This document shows positions 14,859-22,136 of a stretch of 64,000 bases of DNA, one piece after another. How positions within the stretch are numbered: position 1 is the stretch's first letter; each line of letters opens with the position of its first letter. Below the pieces are notes generated by a model. It did no database searches. It worked only from the letters and a program-made list of their open reading frames with translations, and was not told the DNA's origin. The stretch is from a virus. The translations under genes and the position numbers were made by a program. The stretch lies in the IMG/VR virus record IMGVR_UViG_3300012205_000277, positions 27,830-91,829 of that record; one strand, 5' to 3'.

Positions 14859-15124
14859 AATGGCGCATCGCGATGACGCTAAGCCTCGCGGCTGTTGCGG
14901 TGCGACTGCTGTATGGCTGGAGGCAACTCACGTTCCTCGTATGGACGGTTGCGGCGGTCATCAACCATGCGCATCCGCTTCTGACCGTATCGGCGATCGA
15001 AGGGACAGTGATTCTTGGCATCGTCAAGGCCTCGTGGTTGGCGGCAGGAAGGATTCTTGATTTTTGGATGGAGCTAAAATGGAAGTGCGTATCTCGCTAT
15101 CGGAAGAGCAATTCAAGAAACTAG
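14855..15124 (+). CDS. Membrane protein, hypothetical
   Basis: An 89-residue protein with two hydrophobic segments (about residues 5-20 and 25-65). ATGA overlap with the previous gene and 46-base overlap with the next. Ends in TAG. Function unknown. Confidence 0.55.
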   Translation: MKWRIAMTLSLAAVAVRLLYGWRQLTFLVWTVAAVINHAHPLLTVSAIEGTVILGIVKASWLAAGRILDFWMELKWKCVSRYRKSNSRN

Positions 15125-15285
15125 TTGCCGGCGAAATCGTGGACACCGAACTGCCCCATCCAGAGACTTATGGTCTTGTCCCCATCAAGCTGGCGCTCCA
15201 GGATATCGGTTTCAAAGTCATGCTGCGCGCTGTTTATGATGCTATGGCCGCACAAGCCAAGAAGAACCGGGAAGCAGCCCGATGA
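15079..15285 (+). CDS. Hypothetical protein
   Basis: A 68-residue protein (MEVRISLSEEQFKKLVAGE...) with a strand-helix-helix pattern. GGAGCTAAA precedes the ATG; ATGA overlap with the next gene. Function unknown. Confidence 0.65.
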   Translation: MEVRISLSEEQFKKLVAGEIVDTELPHPETYGLVPIKLALQDIGFKVMLRAVYDAMAAQAKKNREAAR

Positions 15286-15476
15286 GACGCCGCTGGCTTA
15301 CCGCCGAAGAGTACTCGCGGATCAAGGCGCTGCGCGGGCAAGGATTGACCTACCAACAGATTGCGTCGCGCTTTGGGATTCCGTTGCCGACGATCGAGAC
15401 GATCGCGAGAGGCCGGTCGAAGCCGCATGTTTATGCCAAACTGAAACCGAGCGATACCCGGAGCGCGACCCGATGA
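15282..15476 (+). CDS. Helix-turn-helix protein
   Basis: A 64-residue basic protein whose middle (LRGQGLTYQQIASRFGIPLP) is a resolvase-like helix-turn-helix. ATGA overlaps on both sides. Probably a DNA-binding regulator. Confidence 0.7.
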   Translation: MRRRWLTAEEYSRIKALRGQGLTYQQIASRFGIPLPTIETIARGRSKPHVYAKLKPSDTRSATR

Positions 15477-15763
15477 AAACGTATTTCCGCAAAGTGAATG
15501 GTATGTACCATGTCGATGAGGAGGGTTATTTGGTCAAGACCAGCAATGGCGAGCGCGTGCCGCCAGAAGAGCCGCTGTTCATTTTGCGCGGCCGCGATGC
15601 GCTTGCTGTTGAAACCATTCATCATTACGTGGGATTGCTCGCTGGCAATGGAGGAGATCCGCAGAGAATGTTCGAACTTGGCGGCGTGGTTCACGATTTT
15701 TTGATGTTCAGGAAAGACCATCCCGAACGCATGAAACTGCCAGGGAGCACCAAAGGCAAATGA
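15473..15763 (+). CDS. Hypothetical protein
   Basis: A 96-residue protein (MKTYFRKVNGMYHVDEEGY...) with a beta N-terminal half and helical C-terminal half. ATGA overlaps with both neighbours. Function unknown. Confidence 0.65.
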   Translation: MKTYFRKVNGMYHVDEEGYLVKTSNGERVPPEEPLFILRGRDALAVETIHHYVGLLAGNGGDPQRMFELGGVVHDFLMFRKDHPERMKLPGSTKGK

Positions 15764-16050
15764 TTGTCAAAGTCAAGATCGCGCCGTTTGAAAAATGGTG
15801 TGAGCCGATGCGGCAGGCCATGGCGCTTGCGCCGCCGCACCTTCTTCATAGATTTGGCCTTCCTATCGGCGTGGAAATTAGCATCGAAACGTCCTCAATG
15901 AGGACCACGCAAACGGTTATTCCCTGCGGTGGAAAAGAATGGCGCGTTGTGGAGTTGCCGGCCGAGATCACGCCGTTTGATGCGGAAACCGGCGAAGTGA
16001 AGAAGGGCGGACGCGGCTGGATTTGCGAGCATGTTCTCGAAATGGATTGA
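15760..16050 (+). CDS. Hypothetical protein
   Basis: A 96-residue beta-rich protein (MIVKVKIAPFEKWCEP...). ATGA overlap upstream. The pattern TVIPCGGKEWRVVELPAE suggests a small barrel. Function unknown. Confidence 0.6.
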   Translation: MIVKVKIAPFEKWCEPMRQAMALAPPHLLHRFGLPIGVEISIETSSMRTTQTVIPCGGKEWRVVELPAEITPFDAETGEVKKGGRGWICEHVLEMD

Positions 16051-16060
16051 ACTGAAAAAA

Positions 16061-16381
16061 ATGGACCAGCAAGAAAGACTTGAAGCCGTCAAAGCCTCGG
16101 TCGAACAAGTCCGCCAACTGACTTTGCAAAGCTGGCCTTCGACCCACTCGAATCCCCCGGATATCGAGAATTGGCGGACGACGATTGCCTGTCTGATTAA
16201 AAATTGCGATGAATTACAAAGGGCTCTGCGCCAGCAGCGTTGGATCGATGAGAATTTTGCTTCTTATGTGCTGGATCAATGCGAACGGGCAAAAATATCG
16301 ACGCGCGCCGGCCATCCCATGGATTGGATGGCGCTGATGGACAGCTTAATCGTTGCCTGCCGCGACGTTCTTGACCGATGA
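16061..16381 (+). CDS. Hypothetical helical protein
   Basis: A 106-residue mainly helical protein (MDQQERLEAVKASVEQVRQL...). The start at 16061 avoids overlap; 16031 is an alternative in-frame start. Function unknown. Confidence 0.6.
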   Translation: MDQQERLEAVKASVEQVRQLTLQSWPSTHSNPPDIENWRTTIACLIKNCDELQRALRQQRWIDENFASYVLDQCERAKISTRAGHPMDWMALMDSLIVACRDVLDR

Positions 16382-16400
16382 TCTGCCCGAAGGAGTGACG

Positions 16401-16631
16401 ATGCCGCTATTTGAATGTGAGCAATGCCATTGCGTGGACAACACAGCGCTTACAAACTTCTGGCAAGCGCACATTGAGGAAAAGCCTCAGCTATGCAGCG
16501 CGTGCGACCCTGAAATTGGGAAGTGGCATGATAAGTTTCCGAGGATTCCAGCAGCCGAATACACGGAGAAGTATCCGAAGGCCAGAAAAGTTGAATATCC
16601 GGCTAAGGGCGCGGCGCAAAGCCGTGGGTGA
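16401..16631 (+). CDS. Conserved phage zinc-ribbon protein
   Basis: A 76-residue protein with CEQCHCVDNTAL and CSACDPEIGKWHDKFPR, a pattern shared by many phage-encoded small zinc proteins of unknown role. GAAGGAGTGACG before the ATG fixes the start. Confidence 0.75.
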   Translation: MPLFECEQCHCVDNTALTNFWQAHIEEKPQLCSACDPEIGKWHDKFPRIPAAEYTEKYPKARKVEYPAKGAAQSRG

Positions 16632-16825
16632 GGAGACGGCGGGCCGATGAAAAGACGAGCATTGCAGATGGAATTCGTACCCTAGCCCAAGCAGCCCATC
16701 CCGCTCGCTGCATTGGCTATCCTGATTGCGATGGTGACCTAGAAGGCGAGAAGCATAGTGAGAAGTGCAAGGCAGCCCATCCCAGAGTTTCAGGCGCAAC
16801 TAGCGCCGCGAAGGATGGTGATTGA
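16628..16825 (+). CDS. Small zinc-binding protein
   Basis: A 65-residue protein starting with GTG in a GTGA overlap. The motif CIGYPDCDGDLEGEKHSEKC looks like a compact zinc site found in other phage proteins. Function unknown. Confidence 0.6.
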   Translation: MRRRRADEKTSIADGIRTLAQAAHPARCIGYPDCDGDLEGEKHSEKCKAAHPRVSGATSAAKDGD

Positions 16826-16828
16826 CAA

Positions 16829-17041
16829 ATGCTAAATCCGTTGTTTGAAGTCCATATGCTGAACGAGCAGGGCAAGGGACTGGCAAAGTCGTTGGCTGGG
16901 GAATTTCATGGCTTCCTGTGTTCTATCGAGGGCATGTGCGGCACGGAAGGCCGGGAAATGGCAATCGTGCGAACAAAGTTAGAGGAGGCGTCGTTTTTCG
17001 CAAAGAAGGCGATGGCAAATCAGAAGTGCAACCAGCAATAA
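16829..17041 (+). CDS. Acb2/Tad1-domain-like protein, candidate anti-defence sponge
   Basis: A 70-residue protein. The helical hairpin ending REMAIVRTKLEEASFFAKKA matches the Acb2/Tad1 hairpin signature (an REF-A-TKLEEA-AKA pattern). Acb2 binds cyclic oligonucleotides to block CBASS; Tad1 binds gcADPR-type signals to block Thoeris. Length fits the single-domain members. It lies in a plus-strand accessory run of small genes, a typical anti-defence location. Ligand unknown. Confidence 0.6.
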   Translation: MLNPLFEVHMLNEQGKGLAKSLAGEFHGFLCSIEGMCGTEGREMAIVRTKLEEASFFAKKAMANQKCNQQ

Positions 17042-17162
17042 ATAGCGGTGACTTGATGCGCGTGAGGACTTGGGGCTGCGGTGCGCAGTTAGCTTGAAAT
17101 CAGAAACCACAAGCAACAAGCGCAGGACAGCCACAGCCCCAAGATTTCAGGAGAAATGGGCC

Positions 17163-18152
17163 ATGAGCGAAGCCAAACGCGACTTTTATGGTGATCTGGT
17201 TGGTCCTGACCGGCAACCTGAGCAGGAGCGAGCCATGAGCGAAGTGGCAAAGCTAGTTGAGAAGTGGCGCAAAGAGCAATTTACATATTCAGGCATCCCA
17301 GACTGGATGGCCGTATTTCTGGCAGTTAGAACATGCGCCGACGAACTGGAATCCGCGCTACGAGCGGATGAACAAGCACCAGAAAGCACAGGAGGGATTT
17401 ACAAAGGAGGTACCCGCTACGAGGGCACGAACGAACGGGCCGCGAGTGAGACTGAAGACTATCCCGGCCAGGCTTTCTTCCATGAGAACAATCCGAATAT
17501 CAAACGGGCTGAGGAGCGAATTGTGAGCCGGGAAGAGTTCAATGGCAGTATCAGTGATGAGGCTGCGCAGTCCACCCTAGAGGAAAGAGCGAGGGAGTTT
17601 GCCGACAAAATAGCTGGCCTGCTTGACCCCCAGCAACTTGCGACAATTGGAAAAGGTGGCCGCGTTCCTTCTAGCACACTTCGGTATAACGTTCGACAGG
17701 CGAAGAAAGCAATAGAACCTTTGGCCTTAGAAATGCTCACCAGCGTCCAAGCCGAAGCGGAAGGCCATGTCGTCATCCGAATTAGGAACGTCCTCGCGGT
17801 GCTCGCAGGTGCTCCATTTGACAATCTCACGCCGGAAATTCAGGGACTAGTAAAACATTGGCAGCCAGCAATCCAAGCCAAGTTGGAAACGGCGCTCCAG
17901 CCCCAAGCCGCAAGTGCTGGGGCGCTGAGTGCTATAAAAGAGAAAATACACTGGTATGTCGGCAGTGATTCAATGAGTGACTGTTGGGCAGAGATCTTGC
18001 CGCTGCTCGCTGCCCACGATCAAAAGGTGCGAGAAGGGATGCTGGATTTGCTACGAAAATGTCCGGAGTGGGCCACACCAAAAGCAAATTGGCTAAAGGC
18101 CGCCCTGGCCTCCCGAACAGAGGAGAAGGAGACGAGTCATGGCAAGACTTAG
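17163..18152 (+). CDS. Large hypothetical protein
   Basis: A 329-residue soluble, acidic, mostly helical protein beginning MSEAKRDFYGDLVG (GGAGAAATGGGCC precedes it; 17070 is a longer alternative). Segments such as LVEKWRKEQF and VRTCADELESAL recur in phage proteins describing tail- or regulator-like hypothetical families. No domain recognised. Confidence 0.55.
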   Translation: MSEAKRDFYGDLVGPDRQPEQERAMSEVAKLVEKWRKEQFTYSGIPDWMAVFLAVRTCADELESALRADEQAPESTGGIYKGGTRYEGTNERAASETEDYPGQAFFHENNPNIKRAEERIVSREEFNGSISDEAAQSTLEERAREFADKIAGLLDPQQLATIGKGGRVPSSTLRYNVRQAKKAIEPLALEMLTSVQAEAEGHVVIRIRNVLAVLAGAPFDNLTPEIQGLVKHWQPAIQAKLETALQPQAASAGALSAIKEKIHWYVGSDSMSDCWAEILPLLAAHDQKVREGMLDLLRKCPEWATPKANWLKAALASRTEEKETSHGKT

Positions 18153-18336
18153 CCCAAGGTCCAGAGAGCTAGTCACGTTGCTGATCTGTGGGCTTACTAT
18201 CAAAGAAGCGGCATCCTACATGGACATTTGCCACGGCGCAGCCAGGAAACTCTTGATGAAAGCAAGAATCAAGCTCGGCTGTCGAACTGCCTGGCAACTG
18301 CTATACGAACTTGGGATGGAGTGTAATCTCAAATGA
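18139..18336 (+). CDS. LuxR/sigma-region-4-type helix-turn-helix protein
   Basis: A 65-residue protein with LSPRSRELVTLLICGLTIKE and ARKLLMKARIKLG, the pattern of a GerE/LuxR-type DNA-binding domain standing alone. Probably a small transcription regulator. ATGA overlap downstream. Confidence 0.75.
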   Translation: MARLSPRSRELVTLLICGLTIKEAASYMDICHGAARKLLMKARIKLGCRTAWQLLYELGMECNLK

Positions 18337-18518
18337 GCGAAGCAACCGAAATAGTCCACTGGCCCGGCCAGGACACTCCGATGTGTGACCGTCATACGTT
18401 GCAAGCGAAGCGTATCGGTCAGGCTATGGGAATCACCGTCAGCTCTACTCCATGGCCGGTAGAAGGCACGATCTGCAAGAACTGCGAGAACGAAGCAAAG
18501 AAGGCAGCAGCCAAATAG
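18333..18518 (+). CDS. Small cysteine-containing protein
   Basis: A 61-residue protein with CDRH and CKNCENEAKK, possibly one zinc site. It ends in tandem stops TAG TGA, notable in a genome with amber suppressor tRNAs because the second stop would limit readthrough. Confidence 0.6.
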   Translation: MSEATEIVHWPGQDTPMCDRHTLQAKRIGQAMGITVSSTPWPVEGTICKNCENEAKKAAAK

Positions 18519-18528
18519 TGAGGTAGCA

Positions 18529-18741
18529 ATGGACGAACGACGCTCCGGAAAAAATAAATCACACTCGACTTTGGAGCAAAAGGTGGAATGGCTGCTGAGG
18601 CATCCTCTCTTCCTGAAAGAGATTCTGGACAAGAAGAAACTTGTGGCGGAGATGAAGAAGGACAAACTGATCGCGCCGTCCACCTATTGGAGAGATATCA
18701 ATCTGGAGGATGCGATTAAGCAGGCGAAGATTAGGACATGA
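18529..18741 (+). CDS. Hypothetical helical protein
   Basis: A 70-residue basic helical protein (MDERRSGKNKSHSTLEQ...). Last gene of the plus-strand run, before converging genes. Function unknown. Confidence 0.6.
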   Translation: MDERRSGKNKSHSTLEQKVEWLLRHPLFLKEILDKKKLVAEMKKDKLIAPSTYWRDINLEDAIKQAKIRT

Positions 18742-18752
18742 GACTGGGGATG

Positions 18753-18783
18753 AAAAGAGGACTGCCCGGAATGCGCAGTCCTC
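18753..18783 (-). terminator. Intrinsic terminator (minus direction)
   Basis: Perfect 9-base stem GAGGACTGC/GCAGTCCTC (18757-18765 and 18775-18783); read on the minus strand it is followed by TTTT. It ends the gene at 18816 and lies between converging genes. Confidence 0.65.
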
Positions 18784-18815
18784 AGCCCTAGCCCAGACAC
18801 CTGCCAAACCGAAGT

Positions 18816-19007
18816 TTACTTCGCGCCAGCGGATTTTTCAAGGATTGAACCAATGGTATTTTCTGCAAAAGAAAGAGGTTTGAGGTCGCCAAGTAAAAGC
18901 ATTTTTTTTTGGAGCAGCCGACAGACTTCGAGGCGCACCTCGAGCGGCCATGCCTCATCGTGGATTACATGGTTGTGGATATCCAGTAACATGTACCAGC
19001 GCCGCAT
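18816..19007 (-). CDS. Hypothetical protein
   Basis: A 63-residue protein (MRRWYMLLDIHNHVIHDEAW...), helical, His- and Leu-rich. An isolated minus-strand gene with its own downstream terminator; an internal ATG at 18992 may be the true start. Confidence 0.5.
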   Translation of the reverse strand: MRRWYMLLDIHNHVIHDEAWPLEVRLEVCRLLQKKMLLLGDLKPLSFAENTIGSILEKSAGAK

Positions 19008-19111
19008 ACGGGAGCAGCCTCTGTTCTGTTACCTGTAAAATTGGTTTAATTCGTACGCTTAAACCACTACGATAGCAATAGTACCGGGAGGCAAGTACGG
19101 AAGTACTCTCC

Positions 19112-19324
19112 ATGATCTCTCCCATTGACGTCCACACCATAGAATCAATTGATACCGACGTGAATAAATTCGCCGGTGGCTTCATCGTCGCGCGGGCCGA
19201 AGGGAATACTCTCGTCGAGGCCTATCATTGTGATACGCAGTCGGAAGCGGACAGTCTGGCCCGCAGCTTATTCGAGGACAAACTAGGATATGTGGAAGTC
19301 TTTATCAAGGAAACCATTCATTGA
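19112..19324 (+). CDS. Hypothetical protein
   Basis: A 70-residue protein with an alternating beta-alpha pattern (GGFIVARAEGNTLVEAY, SEADSLARSLFED). TTGA overlap with the next gene. Function unknown. Confidence 0.6.
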   Translation: MISPIDVHTIESIDTDVNKFAGGFIVARAEGNTLVEAYHCDTQSEADSLARSLFEDKLGYVEVFIKETIH

Positions 19325-19617
19325 GCGAAGAAAAACGCCCTTTCACGAAAGAGCAACCGCATTATGGAGAATCGATTCTTCATTGCGGCCATCCCAATAG
19401 CCGGCCGCAGCACTTCTACAGTTTTGGCCCAGGCATGCCGGAGAAAGAATGGAAATCGCCGGATGGAAGAGCAGTGATGTCGCGCTGGATGGTGTTGTGC
19501 GATGATTGCAACAAAATCTATGGCTTCACGCCGCATTTGGCAATTCAAGCGGATGCCACATGGAAAGCGCTCGATCCGGTGATCCAAATACCGGAAGTAA
19601 GGAAAAATAAAATATGA
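19321..19617 (+). CDS. Hypothetical zinc-site protein
   Basis: A 98-residue protein starting at TTG (19321). It has ILHCGHPNSR and VLCDDCNKIYG, together a plausible zinc site. ATGA overlap downstream. Function unknown. Confidence 0.6.
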   Translation: MSEEKRPFTKEQPHYGESILHCGHPNSRPQHFYSFGPGMPEKEWKSPDGRAVMSRWMVLCDDCNKIYGFTPHLAIQADATWKALDPVIQIPEVRKNKI

Positions 19618-19895
19618 GATCGATATCGCCAGTAATTCCCGGGATGGACCTGGAAGAAACTGTTTTTGCAAAGCATCAGCCGCAATACAATCCGTTGCCG
19701 GCCGTCATGGTCGATGGCCGCGTGATCAGCCGGTGGAAGCTGACCTGGCGTGAACGGTTCAAGCTGCTCGTAACCGGGAACCTTTGGCTGACGCTGTTGA
19801 CTTTCGGGCAGCCGCTCCAGCCGATTCTCATCGAGATAGACTCACCCAAACGTTATCTCGAAGAAGAGAAAGAAGAAACGCTGGCCGACGCTTAA
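19614..19895 (+). CDS. Conserved phage protein of unknown function
   Basis: A 93-residue protein with SRWKLTWRERFKLLVTGNLW followed by LTFGQPLQP, a pattern repeatedly seen in small phage proteins. The amphipathic Trp-rich stretch suggests membrane-surface binding. Function unknown. Confidence 0.65.
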   Translation: MRSISPVIPGMDLEETVFAKHQPQYNPLPAVMVDGRVISRWKLTWRERFKLLVTGNLWLTLLTFGQPLQPILIEIDSPKRYLEEEKEETLADA

Positions 19896-19900
19896 AGTTT

Positions 19901-20065
19901 TCAATATCCGTGCACTGCACAGCCTCGGCTTCTAAAAAGCACGGTGCGTTCGCTTTTGTTACATCGAGTGCATGTCCACAAACAATCGAGGCACCCACAC
20001 CGAAGAGTGATATTTATTTTCTCCCACCGATGCCTGAAGATTTTACAAAGCAGGCCCAGCTTCAT
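19901..20065 (-). CDS. Small zinc-finger protein
   Basis: A 54-residue protein (MKLGLLCKIFRHRWEKI...) with CGCLDCLWTCTRCNKSE. The start at 20065 makes an ATGA overlap with the upstream gene. Last gene of the long minus-strand block's left end. Confidence 0.6.
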   Translation of the reverse strand: MKLGLLCKIFRHRWEKINITLRCGCLDCLWTCTRCNKSERTVLFRSRGCAVHGY

Positions 20066-20259
20066 AGCGACACTCGATTGAGCAATGCAATTTCCGGAGG
20101 GGAAAGTTTGCCAGCGCACAGGAAACAGATCCAGGAATCCTCGAGTTTTTCCGTGCGCGCCGGGCAAAGTGGCCCGGGATCGCCAAGACGCCGCGGCAGC
20201 GTGCACGTTCGCAAGTGTCCGCATTTGGAGCAAAAATGAGTGTGGGTCATGGGCATTGG
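20062..20259 (-). CDS. Zinc-ribbon protein
   Basis: A 65-residue protein starting MPMTHTHFCSKCGHLRTC, with CFLCAGK later, giving a four-cysteine ribbon. It overlaps the end of the PurZ-like gene by 13 bases. Confidence 0.65.
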   Translation of the reverse strand, partial: PMPMTHTHFCSKCGHLRTCTLPRRLGDPGPLCPARTEKLEDSWICFLCAGKLSPPEIALLNRVSL

Positions 20260-21374
20260 GATTCCTTCCGATCGTTGTAAGTCGGCCCATAGCCTTCGAT
20301 GCGAACCAGTTTCCGGAATTCGGCTGGCAGCGGGTTTGGCGCCTGGTCCAGATGGTTCAAGGCAATCCAGTCGACCCCGCCGCAAATAGCGAGTGCTTTG
20401 CGGAATAGCTGCTCGTCGAAACGGCCGTACCGGAATGCTCCGGGGAATCCTGGCTCGTTGTGCGGCTCGGGATAGCTCAGAGTCGGATCTTCGGTCGGGA
20501 ATGCTCCGAGGCCGTGCCGTGTGTAGTAGGTACGGATAATGCCGACGCGCGTGCGTTTGCCATCATAGCCGGATTCATTCAGGAGCGTATCCGCATTGTG
20601 GAATGTGCAATCCGTCCACGTATTGAATCCCGGCTCGCCATGATTCTCATCGAGCAGCACGCCCTGGGCCCCTTCGAAGATGGCGCAATCTGTCTCGGCG
20701 AGCAAGGTTTTCAGATGCCCGCGGTCGACCACCTTCGCCGGCCAGTTTTTGTACCAGCTCCAGCACACGTCGATCAGATCGTCTTTCTGCAGCGTTGGAT
20801 CGACATAGCGTACGAATGGCTTGGTCATAAACCCGGCGGCGCTCAATTCATCCGAGGCCCAGAGTTCGATAAACTTAAGTTTCTGGCGAACTAAAGTTTC
20901 ATTTTTTAGGTCGCCGGCGAACAGTGCCCGATCGCCAAACTCCAGATGGAATTGGCGGCACTTGCCGATGCCCTGGCCGCAAGTGTTCGTGCGGTTGCCT
21001 GGAAGAGTCAAGAGGCGGTTCAATTCTCTGTGGAAAGGGGTGACGATTAATGCTTCGGCGTCGACCGTTGTACGCTCCCAGGCGTCAGTGACGCCAAGTG
21101 ATGCCAAATGCTCAGCTTCTCTCATAGCATTTATTGGATTGTAAAGCATAAATCTTGAGATATGCGTGCGCACACCGGGATGGAAAGTGCCACTCCCGAA
21201 TTGCTGGAAGATATGATGCCGGCCGTCGGGTGTCACTACGGAATGCCCTGCTTGGCAGCCTCCGGAATAGCGGACGACAAGCCCGGCATTATGCCAAAAA
21301 GTAAGTGCGTCAACTGTACTGCCTTTGCCGCAGTCGCCAAAACCCAAGCCGCAGACGAGGAAACTTTGCTTCAC
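20247..21374 (-). CDS. Adenylosuccinate-synthetase-family enzyme (PurA/PurZ-like)
   Basis: A 375-residue GTP/ATP-dependent ligase-like enzyme, shorter than bacterial PurA (about 430). N-terminal loop GFGDCGKGS, substrate-binding CGQGIGKCR (about residue 133), EGAQGVLLDENHGE followed by TDCT (about 246), RTYYTRHGLGAFPTE (about 292) and a C-terminal LNHLDQ base-recognition segment. PurA converts IMP and Asp to adenylosuccinate; phage PurZ uses dGMP for 2-aminoadenine (Z) DNA. PurZ usually replaces the Asp of GDxGKG with Ser or Gly, but here Asp is kept, whereas TDCT resembles PurZ rather than PurA. GTG start with a TAGGAGGG site. Precise substrate uncertain. Confidence 0.75.
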   Translation of the reverse strand: MKQSFLVCGLGFGDCGKGSTVDALTFWHNAGLVVRYSGGCQAGHSVVTPDGRHHIFQQFGSGTFHPGVRTHISRFMLYNPINAMREAEHLASLGVTDAWERTTVDAEALIVTPFHRELNRLLTLPGNRTNTCGQGIGKCRQFHLEFGDRALFAGDLKNETLVRQKLKFIELWASDELSAAGFMTKPFVRYVDPTLQKDDLIDVCWSWYKNWPAKVVDRGHLKTLLAETDCAIFEGAQGVLLDENHGEPGFNTWTDCTFHNADTLLNESGYDGKRTRVGIIRTYYTRHGLGAFPTEDPTLSYPEPHNEPGFPGAFRYGRFDEQLFRKALAICGGVDWIALNHLDQAPNPLPAEFRKLVRIEGYGPTYNDRKESQCP

Positions 21375-21391
21375 AATCCCTCCTAAATTAA

Positions 21392-21418
21392 GATAGGGCC
21401 GCGATTAACGGCCCTATC
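21392..21418 (-). promoter_or_regulatory. Leader stem-loop before the PurZ-like gene
   Basis: Perfect 10-base stem GATAGGGCCG/CGGCCCTATC followed on the minus strand by TTAATTT and the ribosome site. Same hairpin-AATTT-SD design as before the genes at 42785 and 46511. Confidence 0.55.
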
Positions 21419-21505
21419 CATTTGACGTGCCTGCCACACCCAGCCCTGGCTCGACCGGTCTTTCCATGCCTTTGCATTCCAAGGCCCGCCTGCAGCGTCA
21501 AACTC

Positions 21506-21703
21506 TTATCGCAATTCTATCCATCTGTGTGCCGCGTTCTTGCGAAGCCACTCCCCGGCTTTTTGATAAAGCGGATTGTTCGGTTCGCGGCTGTAGCCGT
21601 AGCCGTCGGTCACACCGTTCCGGTAGGACCACTTCATGCAGAAGCTGGCTACGATGATCCATGTCAAATTCCCAATGAGTATCCAACCGAATATTTCAGT
21701 CAT
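21506..21703 (-). CDS. Small membrane protein
   Basis: A 65-residue protein with an N-terminal transmembrane helix (MTEIFGWILIGNLTWIIVAS) and a basic, aromatic soluble tail. AAAGGGACGACG precedes the ATG. One of three adjacent small membrane proteins. Confidence 0.65.
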   Translation of the reverse strand: MTEIFGWILIGNLTWIIVASFCMKWSYRNGVTDGYGYSREPNNPLYQKAGEWLRKNAAHRWIELR

Positions 21704-21714
21704 CGTCGTCCCTT

Positions 21715-21852
21715 TCATTTCTTGTCGAGGCAGGCTGTAGGATCGAGTCCGCAATTCGGGACCGGGACATGCCGCATGAGATAACCCCAAACCAAACCGG
21801 AAGCGATGATACAGAAATAGATCAGCAAAGCCTTCTTCGTCTCTTTCTTCAT
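21715..21852 (-). CDS. Small membrane protein with two cysteines
   Basis: A 45-residue protein: basic start MKKETKKA, one hydrophobic helix (about 8-26) and an outer segment with two cysteines (NCGLDPTAC) that could form a disulphide in the periplasm. Holin/spanin-like size, but no family recognised. Confidence 0.55.
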   Translation of the reverse strand: MKKETKKALLIYFCIIASGLVWGYLMRHVPVPNCGLDPTACLDKK

Positions 21853-21855
21853 GGC

Positions 21856-21957
21856 TTACCCCCCCTTATCGCGTGTAGGCCAAAAGACCCAAACTATGGC
21901 GAGGTTCACAAAGCCTACGACCATCAGTATCGCCAATAGCCACTCTACCCCGCCCAT
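21856..21957 (-). CDS. 33-residue single-pass membrane protein
   Basis: One hydrophobic helix (MGGVEWLLAILMVVGFVNLA) with a charged end. Stop lies 4 bases before the next start. Function unknown; possibly lysis-related. Confidence 0.5.
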   Translation of the reverse strand: MGGVEWLLAILMVVGFVNLAIVWVFWPTRDKGG

Positions 21958-22136
21958 TGTGGCCTTCGCTTTGCCAGAGCCTTCTGCACGGTCGTCGCAT
22001 GAATGCACAAGAGCTTCGCAATTTCCGGTTTGCTGACCCCGCGCGCGGCGAGACGGCGAATCTCGTCGGCGCGGGCATCGGCATTCTTCTTTTTGCGGGC
22101 TGCGACAGCGGTTCTCTTTGTGAGTTGATAGTCCAT
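21945..22136 (-). CDS. Helix-turn-helix protein
   Basis: A 63-residue basic protein with EIRRLAARGVSKPEIAKLL and a following recognition helix (HATTVQKALAKRR). Starts one base after the vWA gene stop. Likely DNA-binding. Confidence 0.7.
   Translation of the reverse strand: MDYQLTKRTAVAARKKKNADARADEIRRLAARGVSKPEIAKLLCIHATTVQKALAKRRPQWAG

Noticed and set aside
16647-16837. Alternative plus frame with two internal TAG codons (ATG 16647)
   Set aside because: The overlapping GTG frame at 16628 carries a conserved cysteine motif and fits the GTGA junction; the TAG-containing frame has no domain support.
11221-18518. Whole-genome reassignment of TAG to an amino acid (code 15-like)
   Set aside because: Many genes end normally in TAG with no sensible downstream extension (865, 33847, 57491, 63303), and large structural-type genes carry no internal TAG. 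Suppression, if real, is limited.
20247-21374. Firm call of a Z-genome (2-aminoadenine) phage
   Set aside because: The GDxGKG Asp is retained and no DatZ, MazZ or DpoZ partner is in the window, so only a PurA/PurZ-family call is supported.
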